Assembly: GCF_051622035.1 (NCBI RefSeq)
Contig: NC_135361.1
Span: forward strand, 3,539,001 to 3,603,000
Source of the DNA: Arctopsyche grandis
Lineage: Eukaryota > Arthropoda > Insecta > Trichoptera > Hydropsychidae
Direction: 5' to 3'
Length of the DNA: 64,000 bases
The notes below the pieces were generated by a model. It was given only the letters and a program-made list of their open reading frames with translations. It was not told where the DNA came from and did not search any database. Positions within the stretch are counted from its first letter, which is position 1, and each line of letters opens with the position of its first letter. Position numbers and translations under genes: made by a program. Positions 21,301-33,006 of this stretch are shown here, piece after piece.

Positions 21301-24300
21301 CGTGCTAATAGACTTGGTTATTTGTGACTCCAAGTCGATCGTTTCTAATCAGAGTTTGTCAATTTATCTGATTTTCATCGTTGAAACGGTTCTTCAAATC
21401 AGGCCTTCCTGGTATACATGTACATATCTTCTTCTAATGCCGAATCCGTATTCGGACGTAGGCGACTACCATGGGCAGACTTTTCGAGACCGAGTCCCAT
21501 CCATGACCTGATCAGTTCCGGAGCCAAGAGAGCTTCTTTCTCCCGAGCCACCGTTTGCCTTCTATTTTCCCTTCTATGATTGTTAGTAGAAAGAAAGATC
21601 CACGAGATATTTAGTATCCTCCGGTAACACCACATTTCAAAGGACTCTATCCTGTTCATGGATGCCACTTACACGTTTCGCATCCGTACAGCAACACCGA
21701 CCAAACATAGGAGTGCAGGACTCATAATAAGCGCAATTTCATAGACAACCTTCGACAACACAAAACATTTTCCATGCTGCCGAAGGCTTTTCTTGCTATT
21801 TCGATCCTTCTTCTTATCTCCATTTCGGAACTGATGTCTGTATTGATCATTGCTCCTAGGTATTTGTATTGTTCGACCTGTTCAATCATTTGTCCGCGCA
21901 CACTCAGGTTTAATGGATATATGTATGTATCTGTGTAATAAAATAAATTTCATTTCAACCATCGAAATATCTAAAATTGTATGAGAAATGTTGAAATTGT
22001 GGTGTTCACTATTTAATTAAATCGTAATTTAAACTGTTTAGATTAGGTTGCGATTATGATTAGAATGATTAAGAAGCATAACAAACCAAAGAGTTGGTAT
22101 AAAGTGGCCACTTAAAACAATCCGTATAAGATATGTACTTCCATTAGTTTCTTCTCAATTTTAAATATTTATATATAATTTTATTTTATTTTTTATTTAT
22201 ACCAGGAAGGCCTAATATGTAACCCCCAATGCGCCATCCTGGCCATAAAAATTGTACATTTGATACAAATATTATTAGTATTGTTGCGTAGGGGTGGGTG
22301 GAGGATCCAAGTAAAAGGCCTTAGTCGTTTCACAGCATTTATTGATGATTAAGGAGATACACACACTGGCAGTGCTCAGTCCAGAATGTCTTGATATCGC
22401 CTAAGTACCGCCTTATAATTGGCAGGTCTCTCAGGACATCTTCAACGTCTGATTTGTTTACCTATTGTTATGGTCACATACTCGGATATGTATTCTCACG
22501 ACATTCGGTCCCACGGTACCAAGGTATCGGTCAATTCTGAGAAGGGACCAATAACGGCCAACTCGGTCGCCATTGTTTAGCCTACATGCACTCAGTTTGC
22601 CGATAATCCTCGAAACCAATTATAACGATCACACAGTCTCTGGGATGCTACTCGGGCTAATCCGATTGCAACTACTCGGCGGCTCTTTTTGGCATACGTA
22701 ACAGTATTATACAATTACATAAATACATATCAATTGATATCCACAACGACATCTATGGTCAAATTTGAAAATTTGCAGCATTTTAAACAATTCAGCGAAA
22801 TTCGAGATTTTGAGAGAAAATGGGTAAGGTTGCCGATTCGTTGGAACCGTTTTAATGAAAATCAGATAAATTGGCAAACTCTGATAGGAAACGATCGACC
22901 TGTAGTCGCAAATCCAAGGCCTGGCCAACAGAAACCAGTGGGATTTGAATCTGTGACCACACTCTGTTCAAAGATATGATTTTTTTTCTCTTCCTTGTAT
23001 TTCAGCCGCAGTATGGATTCGTTCAAAAAGATTTCACGCCCTTCCGTTTCGCTTCGGGCGGTGGCCGAGAGCTGCACTTCATGGAAGAGAAAGAGCTGGA
23101 TCTGAACGAAATATTATCGAGTGCAGCACCGAAAATTCCATTGGACGTGTCGTTACGAGCTCATTGGCTTTGCGTCGACGGCGTGCAGCCGACAGTGCCT
23201 GAAAATCCACCTCCAAACAACAAAGACTTGCAAAAACTCGAATCCGTCGATCCACTCACTAAACTCACAAAGACTAATGACAAGGACGCCGCCGGTATAT
23301 TAAATATTCAATTATATCACGCGCTCATATTACCATTATTAACCTATGCTTCACCTGTATGGAATAACGCCTCGAATACTAACCTTTCCAAGCTCCAAAT
23401 AATACAAAATAGATCGCTAAAACTAATTTATAACACAACCATATATACTAACTTGAAAAAACTGCATGCCATAAATAATATTCGGTTAGTTATAGACATT
23501 ACTAACAAACTAACCAGTAGATTATATGACAGAATCACTAATAACCATACTAACACACTTGTGAAGAGTCTCGGTGATTAAAACTAAATGTCTATACCCT
23601 TCAGGTGTAAACACAGATTACCTAAACACGATCTGCTTTAGATCATCAAATTTAGAGAGTCTTTAATTAATATTATGTATTAGATGTATTATGAACATTT
23701 ATAAGGATTGTAAATAGGTTTTTGAGCTCTTTTTCCTATTATGCTCTGTACATTAACATTAGAATAATATAATACTACGGTTACTAACAAAATTAAATTA
23801 AAATTGTAAAATAGAATATGATCAGTAGGTTAGTAGCTATTAAAATATATATAAAATGTATTTTGAACATAATTTAGTAATAATAAAAAGCATTTAAAAA
23901 TTTATACAACTTGAATTTCTCACAGGTAAACCTGGAAGTGGTAAAATGCACAAATTGAAGAACGTGGAAACAGTCCACGTAAAACAGTTGGCAACTCACG
24001 AATTGAGCGTAGAACAGCAACTATACTACAAGGAAATAACCGAAGCTTGTGTCGGATCTGACGAAGCCAAAAGAGCTGTAAAATTGTTTCCATTTGATTG
24101 AATAATCTGCACCCGAAGCAAATACTATATACGTCTTATGTCTCTTTGCAGGAAGCACTCCAATCCTTGGCGTGCGATCCCGGTCTTCACGAGATGCTTC
24201 CGAGAATGTGCACTTTCATTTCGGAAGGCGTTAAAGTAAACGTTGTGCAAAACAATCTCGCTCTACTCATATATCTTATGAGAATGGTGAAAGCGCTATT

Positions 24301-27300
24301 AGACAATCAATCACTGTACCTAGAAAAATATGTATGCTTTTATTTAACATTTATATATTTACTACTTTTACATATATTATATTTATAGTGTGAATGCATT
24401 TTAGCTGCATGAATTGATCCCGTCAGTTTCGACGTGTATTGTTTCTCGACAACTTTGCATGCGACCTGAAATGGATAACCATTGGGCTTTGAGAGACTTT
24501 GCATCCAGACTCATGGCTCAAATTTGCAAAAACTTCAACACGTCGACGAACAATGTTCAAACTAGAGTTACAAGGTGCAAACCGAAGCTTAAGGTAATCT
24601 TTATATCCGTTGAGACGATTCACTGACTCGTGATTTTAATATATGTCGACAGATTGTTCAGCAAGGCTTTGAATCCGCCGCCACCAATCGGAGAGGTGAT
24701 GGGAGGAAAGGAACTGTCTAGTGCTGAAAAACTGTCCCAGCAAAATGAAAGAACGCCACTGGCATCGCTCTACGGTGCTATACAAGGTCTTTCCGAACTC
24801 GGCGCTGAAGTCATCAAGGTGCGGATTCAATAATCACCCCGTTTTACTTTCCAACTTCCGTACAGTGTGTTGTTGTTATAATGTGTTTTGATTTTAGGTG
24901 TTTATAATTCCACGGGTGAAATGGATCGGCGACAGAATCGAATCGAACATAGACGCGCCTGTCAACGCTGACAAGTTGGCGGCGGGTCATATTAAACATC
25001 TGTTGGTGAAAGTCCTACCACCTGTGATTAAAACCGTACGAAATCCGCCTGACCAAATTGACGATTATAGGTAACTAATGTAGTATAAATATCATATATA
25101 TTATATCGCTATATAATAGTCGTTTCGATTCGGCATACATATGTGCGTCACAACCATTGCCAACAAAGCGTGTCATGTTGTTGCGTAGGGGTGGGTGGAG
25201 GATCCAAGTGAAAGGCCAAAGTCGTTTCACAGTATTTATTGGTGATTAAGGAGATACACGCACTGCTAGTGCTCCGTCCAGAATGTCTTGATATGGTCTT
25301 AGTAACTCCTTATAAAGGGACAGGTCGCTCAGGGCATCTTCGACGTCCGGTTGCTTCCCCATTGTTTAGTCACGTACTCGGATATGCAGTCCCACGCTTT
25401 GGCGTTGTCAGTTCTAAGAACTCCACGGGAATGCGACCGCTAAGTGCATTCGGGTTAGCCGACTTGCACTTAAGCCTGGAGATAATCCTCGAAACCAATT
25501 ATAACGGGGGCTCCTTTTTAGCATACGTTACATTATATATAATATGAATATAATAACAAAATAAAAAACTTCTATAGATACAATTTGCTACCAATGTTTC
25601 CTCAAAGGCAAATATACGGTGCTAAGTCTCTGAACATTTACCACCATCTATTGAAAATTTATTTAATTAATTATTCTATTGGTGTTTTATATTGTAGGTA
25701 GGTAGGTTTTACCATTTTTTTTTTCATATTAAATAAATATAAATGTTAAATTAAATATATTTAAAAGGTATTTAGTAAAAAGATTTTTTAAAAACAAGGC
25801 TCTTCTATGTTTTGTATATAAAAATCTTAACACACCTTAAGCGGGGCGAATTTTTTTTTGCGGCGACTAGCGGAAGCGGGCAAAAACACAAAGCTGCGCG
25901 AATCAATACAATAGATAATAAAAATCGCTCAACATTCAAACTCATATAAAAAAAAATCGAAGTAGTGACATCAATGTTTCTCCATATACTATTAGAATAA
26001 ACGTAGTACTACGTGTGTTAAGACAATATATTAAAAAAATGATAAAAGTATGAAATGATATAAAGGCGACCCAAGGCTTTAATATATTTAATTACACTAT
26101 TAATTAATTTATTATTTAATAAAATACATATATGTAGGGTTGGAATTGAACGAAAGGCTGATGTATGGGCTATGGCTGAGAAAGGGTATGTTACGACTGA
26201 TTGTGAGTAGGGGATGAAAAGGGGCAGGGATGTAACGGTTAGTCGCAGTTGGACCTGTGCTCCACGCGTTTGGTCTCTAAACCTCCGCACGTATCGTCTT
26301 AATAAACAACGTGACTGAAAACGCACGTGTTTGATCTTCACCTCAACCGTGGTCCTGAACGGCGTCATTTGTCAGGATTCTCTACCACATATATATTTTT
26401 ATTTTTTCATCTAAACATACTAATTCGAGCGGTAAATGATTTTAATTTGATTTAAAATACTGTGGTTGATGACCGTATTTATGATACAAAAGCTAGACGA
26501 AGAATGGAGATTCATATTCAACTATCGGTATCGTTCGATGTAACGTCAATCCCTGATTGCGTACCGTCACTTTACTAAAACTTTTCGCGACACCTAGAGG
26601 CCATTCATGTAACTGCCGTGTATTTATATGTATCGTTGGTGTGTTTATCAATAAGAATCAAAATTAGAATTTCTCATTAGGATTATCAGAACTACATACA
26701 TACATATATCATCATCATCATCACTTACAGCCATTCGCCATCCACTGCTGGATGAAGGCCTCTCCAACACGCTTCCACTCGTCTCTGTTTTGCGCAACAT
26801 TCATCCATCTCACTCCGCACATTTTCCTGATTTCGTTCACCCATCTTCCTTGTGGTCTTCCTTTTACCCTTTTGCATTCTCTCGGGTACCATTCAAGCAC
26901 TTCTTTTGTCCACCTTTCATCCATCCTCCTAGCTACGTGACCCGCCCATTGCCGTTTCAATCTCTTCACTCTATCCACTATGTCCACTACTCTTGTCATA
27001 CTTCTCACCCACGTGTTCCGCATTCTGTCTTTCCTCGTTATGCCAAGCATACAGCGTTCTTCTGAATGCAAGCATGCTTCTTTGAGTGCATTGAATTTTA
27101 TGTAGCATCTTGGCGTTCAGTGTCCAAGTTTCACATCCATACGTCATCACTGGCAAAACGCATTGATCAAAGATCTTTTTCTTCAGGCAGAGTGGCATTC
27201 TTGATTTAAAAACAGCATTCATGCGTCCAAATGCACTCCATCCTAATTTCATACGTCTCTTTATCTCTTCGTCTTTACTACCACTCATGTCAATTATTTG

Positions 27301-29078
27301 ACCTAAATATAAATAATTATTTACTACTTCTACTGGTTTCTCATCTAATGGGATGCTATCAGGCATGCAATAACTATTGAACATTAGTTTGGTCTTATCT
27401 ACGTTAATTTTTAATCCTACTTTTCTACTTTCCCTGTCCAGCTGTGCTAGTCTGTTAAGTAGGTCAGCTGAATCACGAGCTATTAAAACTATATCGTCTG
27501 CGAACCGAAGGTGACTCAAGAAGCGACCGTTGATGCTTACTCCGGCTGTGTCCCAATCCAAGTTCCTGAAAACTCCCTCAAGCACCGCATTGAATAACTT
27601 GGGCAAGATTGTATCTCCTTGTCTTACTCCTTTTCCTATGCTAAATCTATCTGTACCTGAAAAAATTTTAACCGAAGCTGTGGCATTCTTATATATTGCA
27701 GCTAACAGCCCCACATAGGGTTCTGGCACTCCCTGTGTTTGTAGAGCGTTAAGTACTGCATTATGGCTAACTGTATCGAAGGCTTTCTCATAGTCGACGA
27801 AACCTAGGCATAATGGCCGTTGATATTCGTTGGCGCGCTCGATTATTTCGCCAACTACTTGGAGGTGGTCCATTGTGCTGAAATTTGCCCTAAACCCTGC
27901 CTGTTCTATAGGTTGGTTCTCGTCGAGGACATTCTTCAGCCTTTCTGTAATAACCTTTGTGAAGAGCTTGTAGACAGCTGAAAGTAAACTAATGGGTCGG
28001 TAGTTCTTGATATCGCTTCTATCACCTTTTTTGTGTATTAAAATGATAGTTGCGTTATTCCATCCTTCTGGTATAGCTTGATTCTGGATGCATTTGCTGA
28101 AAAGCCTAGCTAAGATATTATTTAGGGGGGAGCCGCCACATTTTAGTAAGTCAATGGGAATATTATCTTCCCCTGGGGTTTTACCGTTCTTTGCAGTTTT
28201 TAGCGCGGCCTCTACTTCGCTAGGCAATACTGCAGGAACCCTTTGGCCGTGTGTCGATTCCGGGGCGGGAAATTGACCGTTGTTAATCTCATAAAGTTTT
28301 GCATAGAACGTATAAACTCTGTCTATGATCTCTTCTCTATTCCTAATTATTACTCCGCTCTCTGATCTGATTGCGATCATTTGGTTTTTGCCTAAGAAAA
28401 GATCTTGTTTGCATTTTTTTAGGCTACGGTTATTCTTAATGGTATTGTCTATTAGCTTGCTGTTAAAATCTCTGACATCCCTGGCTATTCTCTTTTTAAT
28501 TTCCTTATTTACTAGATTGTATTCTTGCTTATTATTATCTCTGTCTAACTTCCTTTTATGCTTAATTAGGTTTTTTGTTTCCTCTGAAATTTTGCTTAGC
28601 TTAATTTGTTTCCTGAAACCACCTAATTTCTTACCTGTTGAGGTTAGAACCGAACTAATTACAGTGTTCAATTCCTCGATGTTTGCTTCTGGATTTAATT
28701 TCCCGTATCGATTTCCAAGTTCAAGTTCGAATTCCTTTTTCCTAGATCTTAGTTGAGCGAAATCTGGAGAGTTACTGCATCCTTTTATTAATTTCCTACG
28801 TTCGCAATTTATATTAATGGCCATCTTGGCACGGACTAATCTGTGATCGCTGCCTATATCTACTTTACTTAAAACACTAACGTCTTTAACGGAGTGCAGG
28901 GCATTTGTTAGGATGAAATCGATTTCGTTTCTGTCTCCTTTAGGACTCTCCCAAGTCCACTTATTGTTTGAGTTTTTCCTGAAAAATGAATTAGTGATAA
29001 AGAGCCTGTTGAGTTCTGCGAATTCGATGAGGCGATCGCCTCTTTCGTTTCTTTGGCCGGTACCAAAATTGCCTACTG

Positions 29079-29156
<78 letters not shown>

Positions 29157-31154
29157 TTTAATTACAGACGAGACTTTGGCTATTTGGGGACGACCTTGTA
29201 CAATATTGTATCTAAGAATCGAATGACACCATCCACTACGCCGAGCACGACGAGTGGAGGCACCACTCCGACGACACCTTCAGCGACTCCTCTCTCCGTA
29301 ACAGTGGTGGCTTCGACGCCAAACATTGTACCACCTCCTCCGACGCCGACGTTTCAGCGACAGACTTCATTCCCTGCAGGTTTTATTCCTTAAGCGACTA
29401 ACTAGCGTTCGTCGACACGGAATCGATCTTTATTTCATTCAATTGTGTGCTTTCAGCTGTAACTTCGGGTAGGACGGTTGTCGTGAACCCTTCGACTCCG
29501 CCGATCGGCAGAGCGCTCGCTTCGGTCGCCGCCAGCGCTGTCCAATCTCCGGCGCAGAAGTATGTCATACTCACTCAAAAACCACCTGCTGCTGTTCAGC
29601 AACAGCAACAACAACCGACTGTAAGTGGAAATTCGATATTCTGTTATATTTTAAACGGTGATTCAACGGTTAGCGTTTCTTAATTTGTCATTGAAAGTCT
29701 TCATTTTTAACTTATAATTTGATTTATAGATACCACAGGTTCGTTTTACAGACCAGGAGTGAAAGTTTTCGCAATTTAAGTGGATCAATGACATACATTT
29801 CAGATGCTGAAGAGTTTGTGATATTGATCAACAAAGCTTTTTACTTACCGGAGCGGAGACTGGTCAATCTTTACTAAGTTTGACCCGCCGAATTCGAATA
29901 TGACAATAATTTAATTTAACACTATGACGGCCGCTGACTCATATTTGTAGCATGTTGGGTGAACAACGCTTACTGGCCGCTAATACATATATGATTCACA
30001 ACTGCGCGAACTGTGTCAGTCTGCTGATATATATTTGTATCACGTTTTCGTCTACCGGTCTACCTTCACATATCTACTTTAGTATGCGATCTACCTTCAC
30101 GTTTTTACTTTAATATGCAGTCTCACTGTCTCAGTTCTCGCGTGTGACAGTGAGACTGAATAATACCGACCCTAACAACCTAATCTTAAATGAATAGGGC
30201 CAGCCCTAACTTAACCTAACCTAACCTGATCCTTAAATAAATATATAGGTTACTAAGATGTTTTTTTTTTGTGAAAAGTTTGATGAAATAAAACATATCT
30301 TAGCAGCCAACACCTATTTATTTAAGGGTCAGGTTAGGTTAGGTTAAGTTAGGGTTGACCCTATTCATTTAAGATTAGGTTGTTAGGGTCGCTATTTTCT
30401 TCGCTGCTGACGATACTTTGATAGAAATGCTTCGACAACATTATGGGGCGGCAGGAAAAAAGAAAAATTATAGTAAAAAGGTAGTTGCTACGATACAAAT
30501 AAAAAAAAAACTGTGATTCTAAGGTAGATGCATACTAAAGTAGCACCCTTGAAATAATTGTGACACCCAAGTCGATCGATTCCTATCAGAGTGTGCCAAT
30601 TTGTATCCATCGAAAGTGTTCCTCAGAAATTGGCTCATATGGTACATGTGTCGATTTGAGGCAAACTGTCGTAGCACTGTGGTAAAATCTTCCACGCTAA
30701 CTGTTGGATCACCGGTTCTGTGGCGTTAAACAGTCGTATTACTCGGTGTCGTAGTTCGAAATAGCTGACTGCTCCCTCATGACCGAGATATCACAATGCA
30801 TGTTTTGTTTGCAGGCTAGTGTAGTTAAAACTGTTGGTGGTGTGGGAAATGTTGGACAAGGTCAAAAACTAGTAGTTGTATGCATGCCAACCTCGTCCCA
30901 CACACAATCGACATCGGTTAGTCAGGTAAAATACACGTAGCGGTACATATGTAGTAACCAAACAGACACTGTAAAAGTTTTATGACATCAGTTGACGTTC
31001 ATTTTAAGTGCATTTGAATTTGTTTGTTGTTTCTGATTTTAGTTTTGTTTTTGTTTTAAAGGCTCCTGTGTCGATGGTGCCGAAGCCAATTTACATCGGA
31101 CAAGGCAATGCACCGCCTCCTCCCGAGTTGGATGATTTATCTCACCTGGCGTAG
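18324..31154 (+). CDS. TAF6: Transcription initiation factor TFIID subunit 6
   Basis: Eleven exons: 18324-18590, 23006-23294, 23926-24077, 24152-24331, 24405-24574, 24653-24818, 24898-25070, 29168-29379, 29457-29620, 30815-30925 and 31062-31154, joining to 1977 nt (658 aa). Known role: histone-fold partner of TAF9 in TFIID (and a relative in SAGA), needed for Pol II initiation. Seen: histone fold about 20-89 ([18 protein letters not shown]), then [24 protein letters not shown]-repeat domain from [18 protein letters not shown] through [40 protein letters not shown] and the lysine-rich later repeats; then a Thr/Pro/Ser- and Gln-rich disordered tail ending [13 protein letters not shown]. Exon 1 is GC-rich, with a Gly/Ser-rich N-terminus. 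Four introns hold transposon-derived sequence, and intron 2 is almost all LINE. Human TAF6 is 677 aa. Confidence 0.95.
18598..18630 (+). repeat. (CACATC)n microsatellite
   Basis: About five hexamer units start 8 bp after the exon 1 donor of TAF6. Confidence 0.9.
18631..21237. other. TAF6 intron 1, left part
   Basis: AT-rich and mostly featureless. At 18767-18825 there is a duplicated ccgtg(c/t)gcacaaa(c/t)ttgtgcg block that is itself palindromic. At about 20150, ttaaccctttgcccgcgg resembles a piggyBac-type end, but no partner was found. Overlapping 91- and 95-codon frames on opposite strands at 20530-20866 have no recognisable family. Confidence 0.35.
21238..21418 (+). mobile_element. tRNA-derived SINE, internally deleted
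   Basis: tRNA-like head with B box gggttcgatccc (about 21290), the core gactccaagtcgatcgtttc and aatcagagtttgtcaattta, then a jump to the terminal ggccttcctggtata. Most of the 3' half is missing. Confidence 0.7.
21425..21915 (-). mobile_element. LINE reverse-transcriptase C-terminal fragment (RTE-like)
   Basis: Minus-strand reading gives [20 protein letters not shown], then [14 protein letters not shown], then [10 protein letters not shown] and, in another frame, [17 protein letters not shown]. These are hallmark C-terminal motifs of invertebrate endonuclease/reverse transcriptases of the RTE/CR1 type. Frames are broken and both ends are truncated. It lies in TAF6 intron 1, antisense to the gene. 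Confidence 0.75.
21916..22179. other. AT-rich intronic spacer
   Basis: No element or coding frame recognised. Confidence 0.3.
22180..22978 (-). mobile_element. tRNA-derived SINE interrupted by a solo LTR
   Basis: The minus-orientation SINE has its 3' end at 22200-22280 (ccaggaaggc stem) and its core and head at 22708-22975 (gagtttgccaatttatctga on minus, B-box-like region near 22935). The two halves are contiguous in other copies (compare 33597-33975) and are split here by the LTR at 22282-22703. Confidence 0.8.
22278..22707 (-). mobile_element. Solo LTR, family H (copy 1)
   Basis: The LTR runs 22282-22703, with plus-strand ends tgttgcg and gtaaca. The 4-bp duplication gtat is at 22278-22281 and 22704-22707. 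On the minus strand it has a TATA-like and an AATAAA-like motif in the usual LTR order. It is inserted in a SINE in TAF6 intron 1. A fossil with no internal region. Copy 2 is at 25179-25532. Confidence 0.85.
23297..23915 (+). mobile_element. Jockey-clade LINE 3' fragment filling TAF6 intron 2
   Basis: Homology to the minus-strand copy at 1395-2370 begins within a few bases of the TAF6 exon 2 donor (23294/23295) and runs to an aataataaaaagcattt tail 10-20 bp before the exon 3 acceptor region. It encodes [20 protein letters not shown], then [17 protein letters not shown] and on to [11 protein letters not shown] and a stop. The frame is open and continuous with TAF6 exon 2. Confidence 0.88.
25095..25795 (+). 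repeat. Unclassified repeat R1 interrupted by a solo LTR
   Basis: Left piece 25095-25178 (aatagtcgtttcgattcggc) and right piece 25533-25795 (aacttctatagatacaattt, gctaccaatgtttcctc, ttttctattggtgttt-like, then aaatataaatgttaaatta). The full order is seen uninterrupted at 42195-42600 and 51295-51620. Confidence 0.65.
25179..25532 (-). mobile_element. Solo LTR, family H (copy 2)
   Basis: Plus-strand ends are tgttgcg and cgttaca. On minus, a TATA-like ctttataagg near 25312 is followed by AATAAA near 25232. It is 354 bp against 422 bp for copy 1, about 80% similar by eye. No convincing target duplication (flanks atgt and ttat). A fossil in TAF6 intron 7. Confidence 0.75.
25796..26707. other. TAF6 intron 7, mid part
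   Basis: AT-rich. 26405-26510 (ctaattcgagcggtaaa) matches 40795-40880 and is part of repeat R2. 26045-26065 (agtatgaaatgatataaagg) recurs at 46816. No gene seen. Confidence 0.4.
26708..29088 (-). mobile_element. RTE-clade LINE, 5'-truncated, long open frame
   Basis: On minus, 29088-26971 is a 705-codon frame that begins in the middle of an AP endonuclease domain (NEIDFILTN, then GSDHRLV). It contains a full reverse transcriptase: [64 protein letters not shown], the catalytic [10 protein letters not shown] and [13 protein letters not shown] frame change near 27060 puts the RTE C-terminal block ([39 protein letters not shown]) in a second frame ending at 26721. The 3' end is a (TGATGA)n repeat, the RTE signature. 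The 5' end stops at a (TA)n tract. Well preserved, so relatively young. Confidence 0.92.
29088..29152. repeat. (TA)n microsatellite
   Basis: About 32 TA units between the RTE 5' truncation and the exon 8 acceptor of TAF6 (acceptor AG at 29166-29167). Confidence 0.95.
30165..30393. repeat. Palindrome with telomere-like CCTAA/TTAGG arms
   Basis: The left arm accctaacaacctaatctta, then aatgaatagggccagccc and (cctaa)3, is mirrored at 30300-30390 by (ggtta)3, gggttgaccctattcattta and gattaggttgttagggt. Arms are about 85 bp around a spacer of about 60 bp. The arm sequence also occurs at 45950-46035, 46210-46290 and 48432-48502, so it is an element end and not a telomere. Confidence 0.85.
30555..30645 (+). 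repeat. SINE core fragment
   Basis: tgacacccaagtcgatcgat then cctatcagagtgtgccaatt matches the conserved SINE core. Confidence 0.6.
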
Positions 31155-31288
31155 CTGATTGATAGCTTGAAGTCATGCAATAATTGTGAACTATTTAAAT
31201 TTGTACATATTACTTGTTTAATGTATTATATAATATGTAGTATATTTTCAAATTTGATAACAATTTTATTGTTTATTTTTTATAAATC

Positions 31289-31294
31289 AATAAA
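31289..31294 (+). terminator. Poly(A) signal of TAF6
   Basis: AATAAA 135 bp past the TAF6 stop. It is the best placed of several AT-rich candidates. Confidence 0.45.
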
Positions 31295-31312
31295 TATCTT
31301 ATAAACCATATA

Positions 31313-31995
31313 TTTTTCCATATATAGCTGAACCTGGCATGCGTTGCAATGCCATAATAACGCATGCAATTCCCGTTCCCGTTTTTGGGCGATTTTTTTA
31401 CAGAAACTCGCAGGCATGCATATAATAACTCATGTAGGCTTCTTCGCAATCGGTAGAATGGTTGCCACAATAACAAATTTTCGTTTTTGGGTGATTTTTT
31501 TTTACAGAAACCATCGCAGGAGGGAGTTAAGGGCTGAGGACAACCCTCTACCATTATATATATTAAGATATCAACGTCTTCGTAACTAGTATGACACCAT
31601 CATGTATGACTCCTTCATTGTCACATGATGTGTAATCAATGCTAGCAATTAAAACGACTAACCAGTAGGGATAAGACACACCATTGATTTGTGGCACACC
31701 TAATTTATTAAGTAACACCATTGATTTATAGCACACCTAAAGCACTGACTAACCAAACATGTACGAAACGTGTCTTCAACACTTAATTGTTTTAAAGAAG
31801 AGTATATAAACTCATTACTGTTATGATTTAAGTTAGTCCGTAATCAGCTCTTGTACTGAATATAATAATAAATCATTATTTTTTATTCAAACCGTTCCTC
31901 TGCAATTCTTTATTTGGGCATGCACACAATAACTCATGTAAGTTTCATCGCAATCGTTTGAATGGTATAGGAACGCAGACAGACAGACATTGATT
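31313..31995. repeat. Unclassified repeat, probably split by an LTR-like insertion
   Basis: Flanking pieces share acctggcatgcgttgcaatg, cccgtttttgggcga, ataactcatgtaggctt and a terminal gcagacagacagaca, with a near-duplicate (cataataactcatgta... and cacaataactcatgtaa...) on each side of about 31595-31915. The inserted part has agtatataaactc followed by aataataaatc 70 bp later, as in an LTR promoter and poly(A) site. Its ends are not certain, so the LTR call is tentative. Confidence 0.45.
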
Positions 31996-32080
31996 TATAT
32001 ATATATATATATTATATAAATCAATGTCTTTATATAATATCAATAGATTTATATAGACATTGATTTATATATATATACAT
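31996..32080. repeat. AT-rich low-complexity palindromic tract
   Basis: attgatttatatatatatat is repeated in alternating orientation. Simple-sequence expansion. Confidence 0.7.
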
Positions 32081-32482
32081 ATATAGGAAGGCTTAATAGG
32101 AAAACCCCAATGCGCCTTCCTAGCCAATTACAAACATTGCAGCATTTTTTATTACATAAATCGCTGAATTTATAGATGCTGAAGAACACGAAATTAATTA
32201 ATAAATTAATTCATAGAGACATCTACGGATTTAGACTTGTGCATACATTTTTACATGTTGTACATAAATCAAATTCAGATATTGGTGACATCGTGAGTAG
32301 GATGGTTATTGACAATTTGATTGAGGAACCGTTTTAACAATGAAGTCAGATAAATTGGCGAACTCTGATAGGAAACGATCGACTTGGAGTTACACATATT
32401 CAAGTCTGACAAGTAGCATTAAAGATTAGCACGGGATCGATTCCGGTGACCTCACATAAACAATCACCGAGACATATTACTG
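32081..32482 (-). mobile_element. tRNA-derived SINE
   Basis: Minus orientation: 3' stem aggaaggc/gccttcct at 32091-32132, core gataggaaacgatcgacttg at about 32365-32385, and B-box-like cgggatcgattccggtgacc near 32440. Confidence 0.75.
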
Positions 32483-32690
32483 GCTGGTAATTGGACTATT
32501 CGTCACATTGGGGTGGTCACAAAGACAATTTTTGCCATAAAAATCGCGAATACACAATATTTGGCAATCAAGTTCTCGTTACTATGATAGTTATCGTTAG
32601 TATGATGGACTTTTCGGCTGCCAGATGTTCCGTTATAGAGATTTTAGTGACTTTGTGACGAGTAATTTGTGACCAGTAATCACCGAACCA
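32483..32690 (-). repeat. Inverted partner repeat IR-1 (left copy)
   Basis: Contains ggtaattggactattcgtca, gacaatttttgcc, then ccagatgttccgttatagag and ttttagtgactttgtga. The same blocks occur in reverse order and orientation at 37185-37372. The two copies bracket the oxidase gene and the EcKL 3' exon. Confidence 0.8.
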
Positions 32691-33006
32691 TTGCTGGCTA
32701 TGCTCATATAAATATTGAACTACAAACAAAGTATGCAGATCTGAGACCAAGTTTTTATATCATCATCTTCTTGTTTTTCAATTTGATAAACGATATAAAC
32801 AACAAATCTTACTTTTGTTCTTCACGAAGATAAAGAAAGAAGACTCATTAAGCAGAATCATATATTGAATTAAAAATGTATAATGTTACATAACAATGAT
32901 AAAAAACCAATCACTCAATTCTTATCAATCAACTATGACTTTAAACATACAGCATTTGCTCAACATTTCATGCTTTTTATTAAATTAATAATTTTAAAAA
33001 TTTAAA

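Larger units (their letters stand above)
29621..30814. other. TAF6 intron 9
   Basis: Holds AT-rich sequence with four near-repeats of ctaccttcac/tactttagtatgc around 30057-30120, a CCTAA/TTAGG palindrome (30168-30393) and a SINE core fragment (30555-30645). No ORF of note. Confidence 0.5.

Noticed and set aside
25179-25532. Target duplication for LTR H copy 2
   Set aside because: The flanking four bases (atgt and ttat) do not match, so no duplication is claimed.
30200-30345. Interstitial telomere or fusion point
   Set aside because: Only three or four pentamer units per arm, within a dispersed repeat that also occurs elsewhere in the window.
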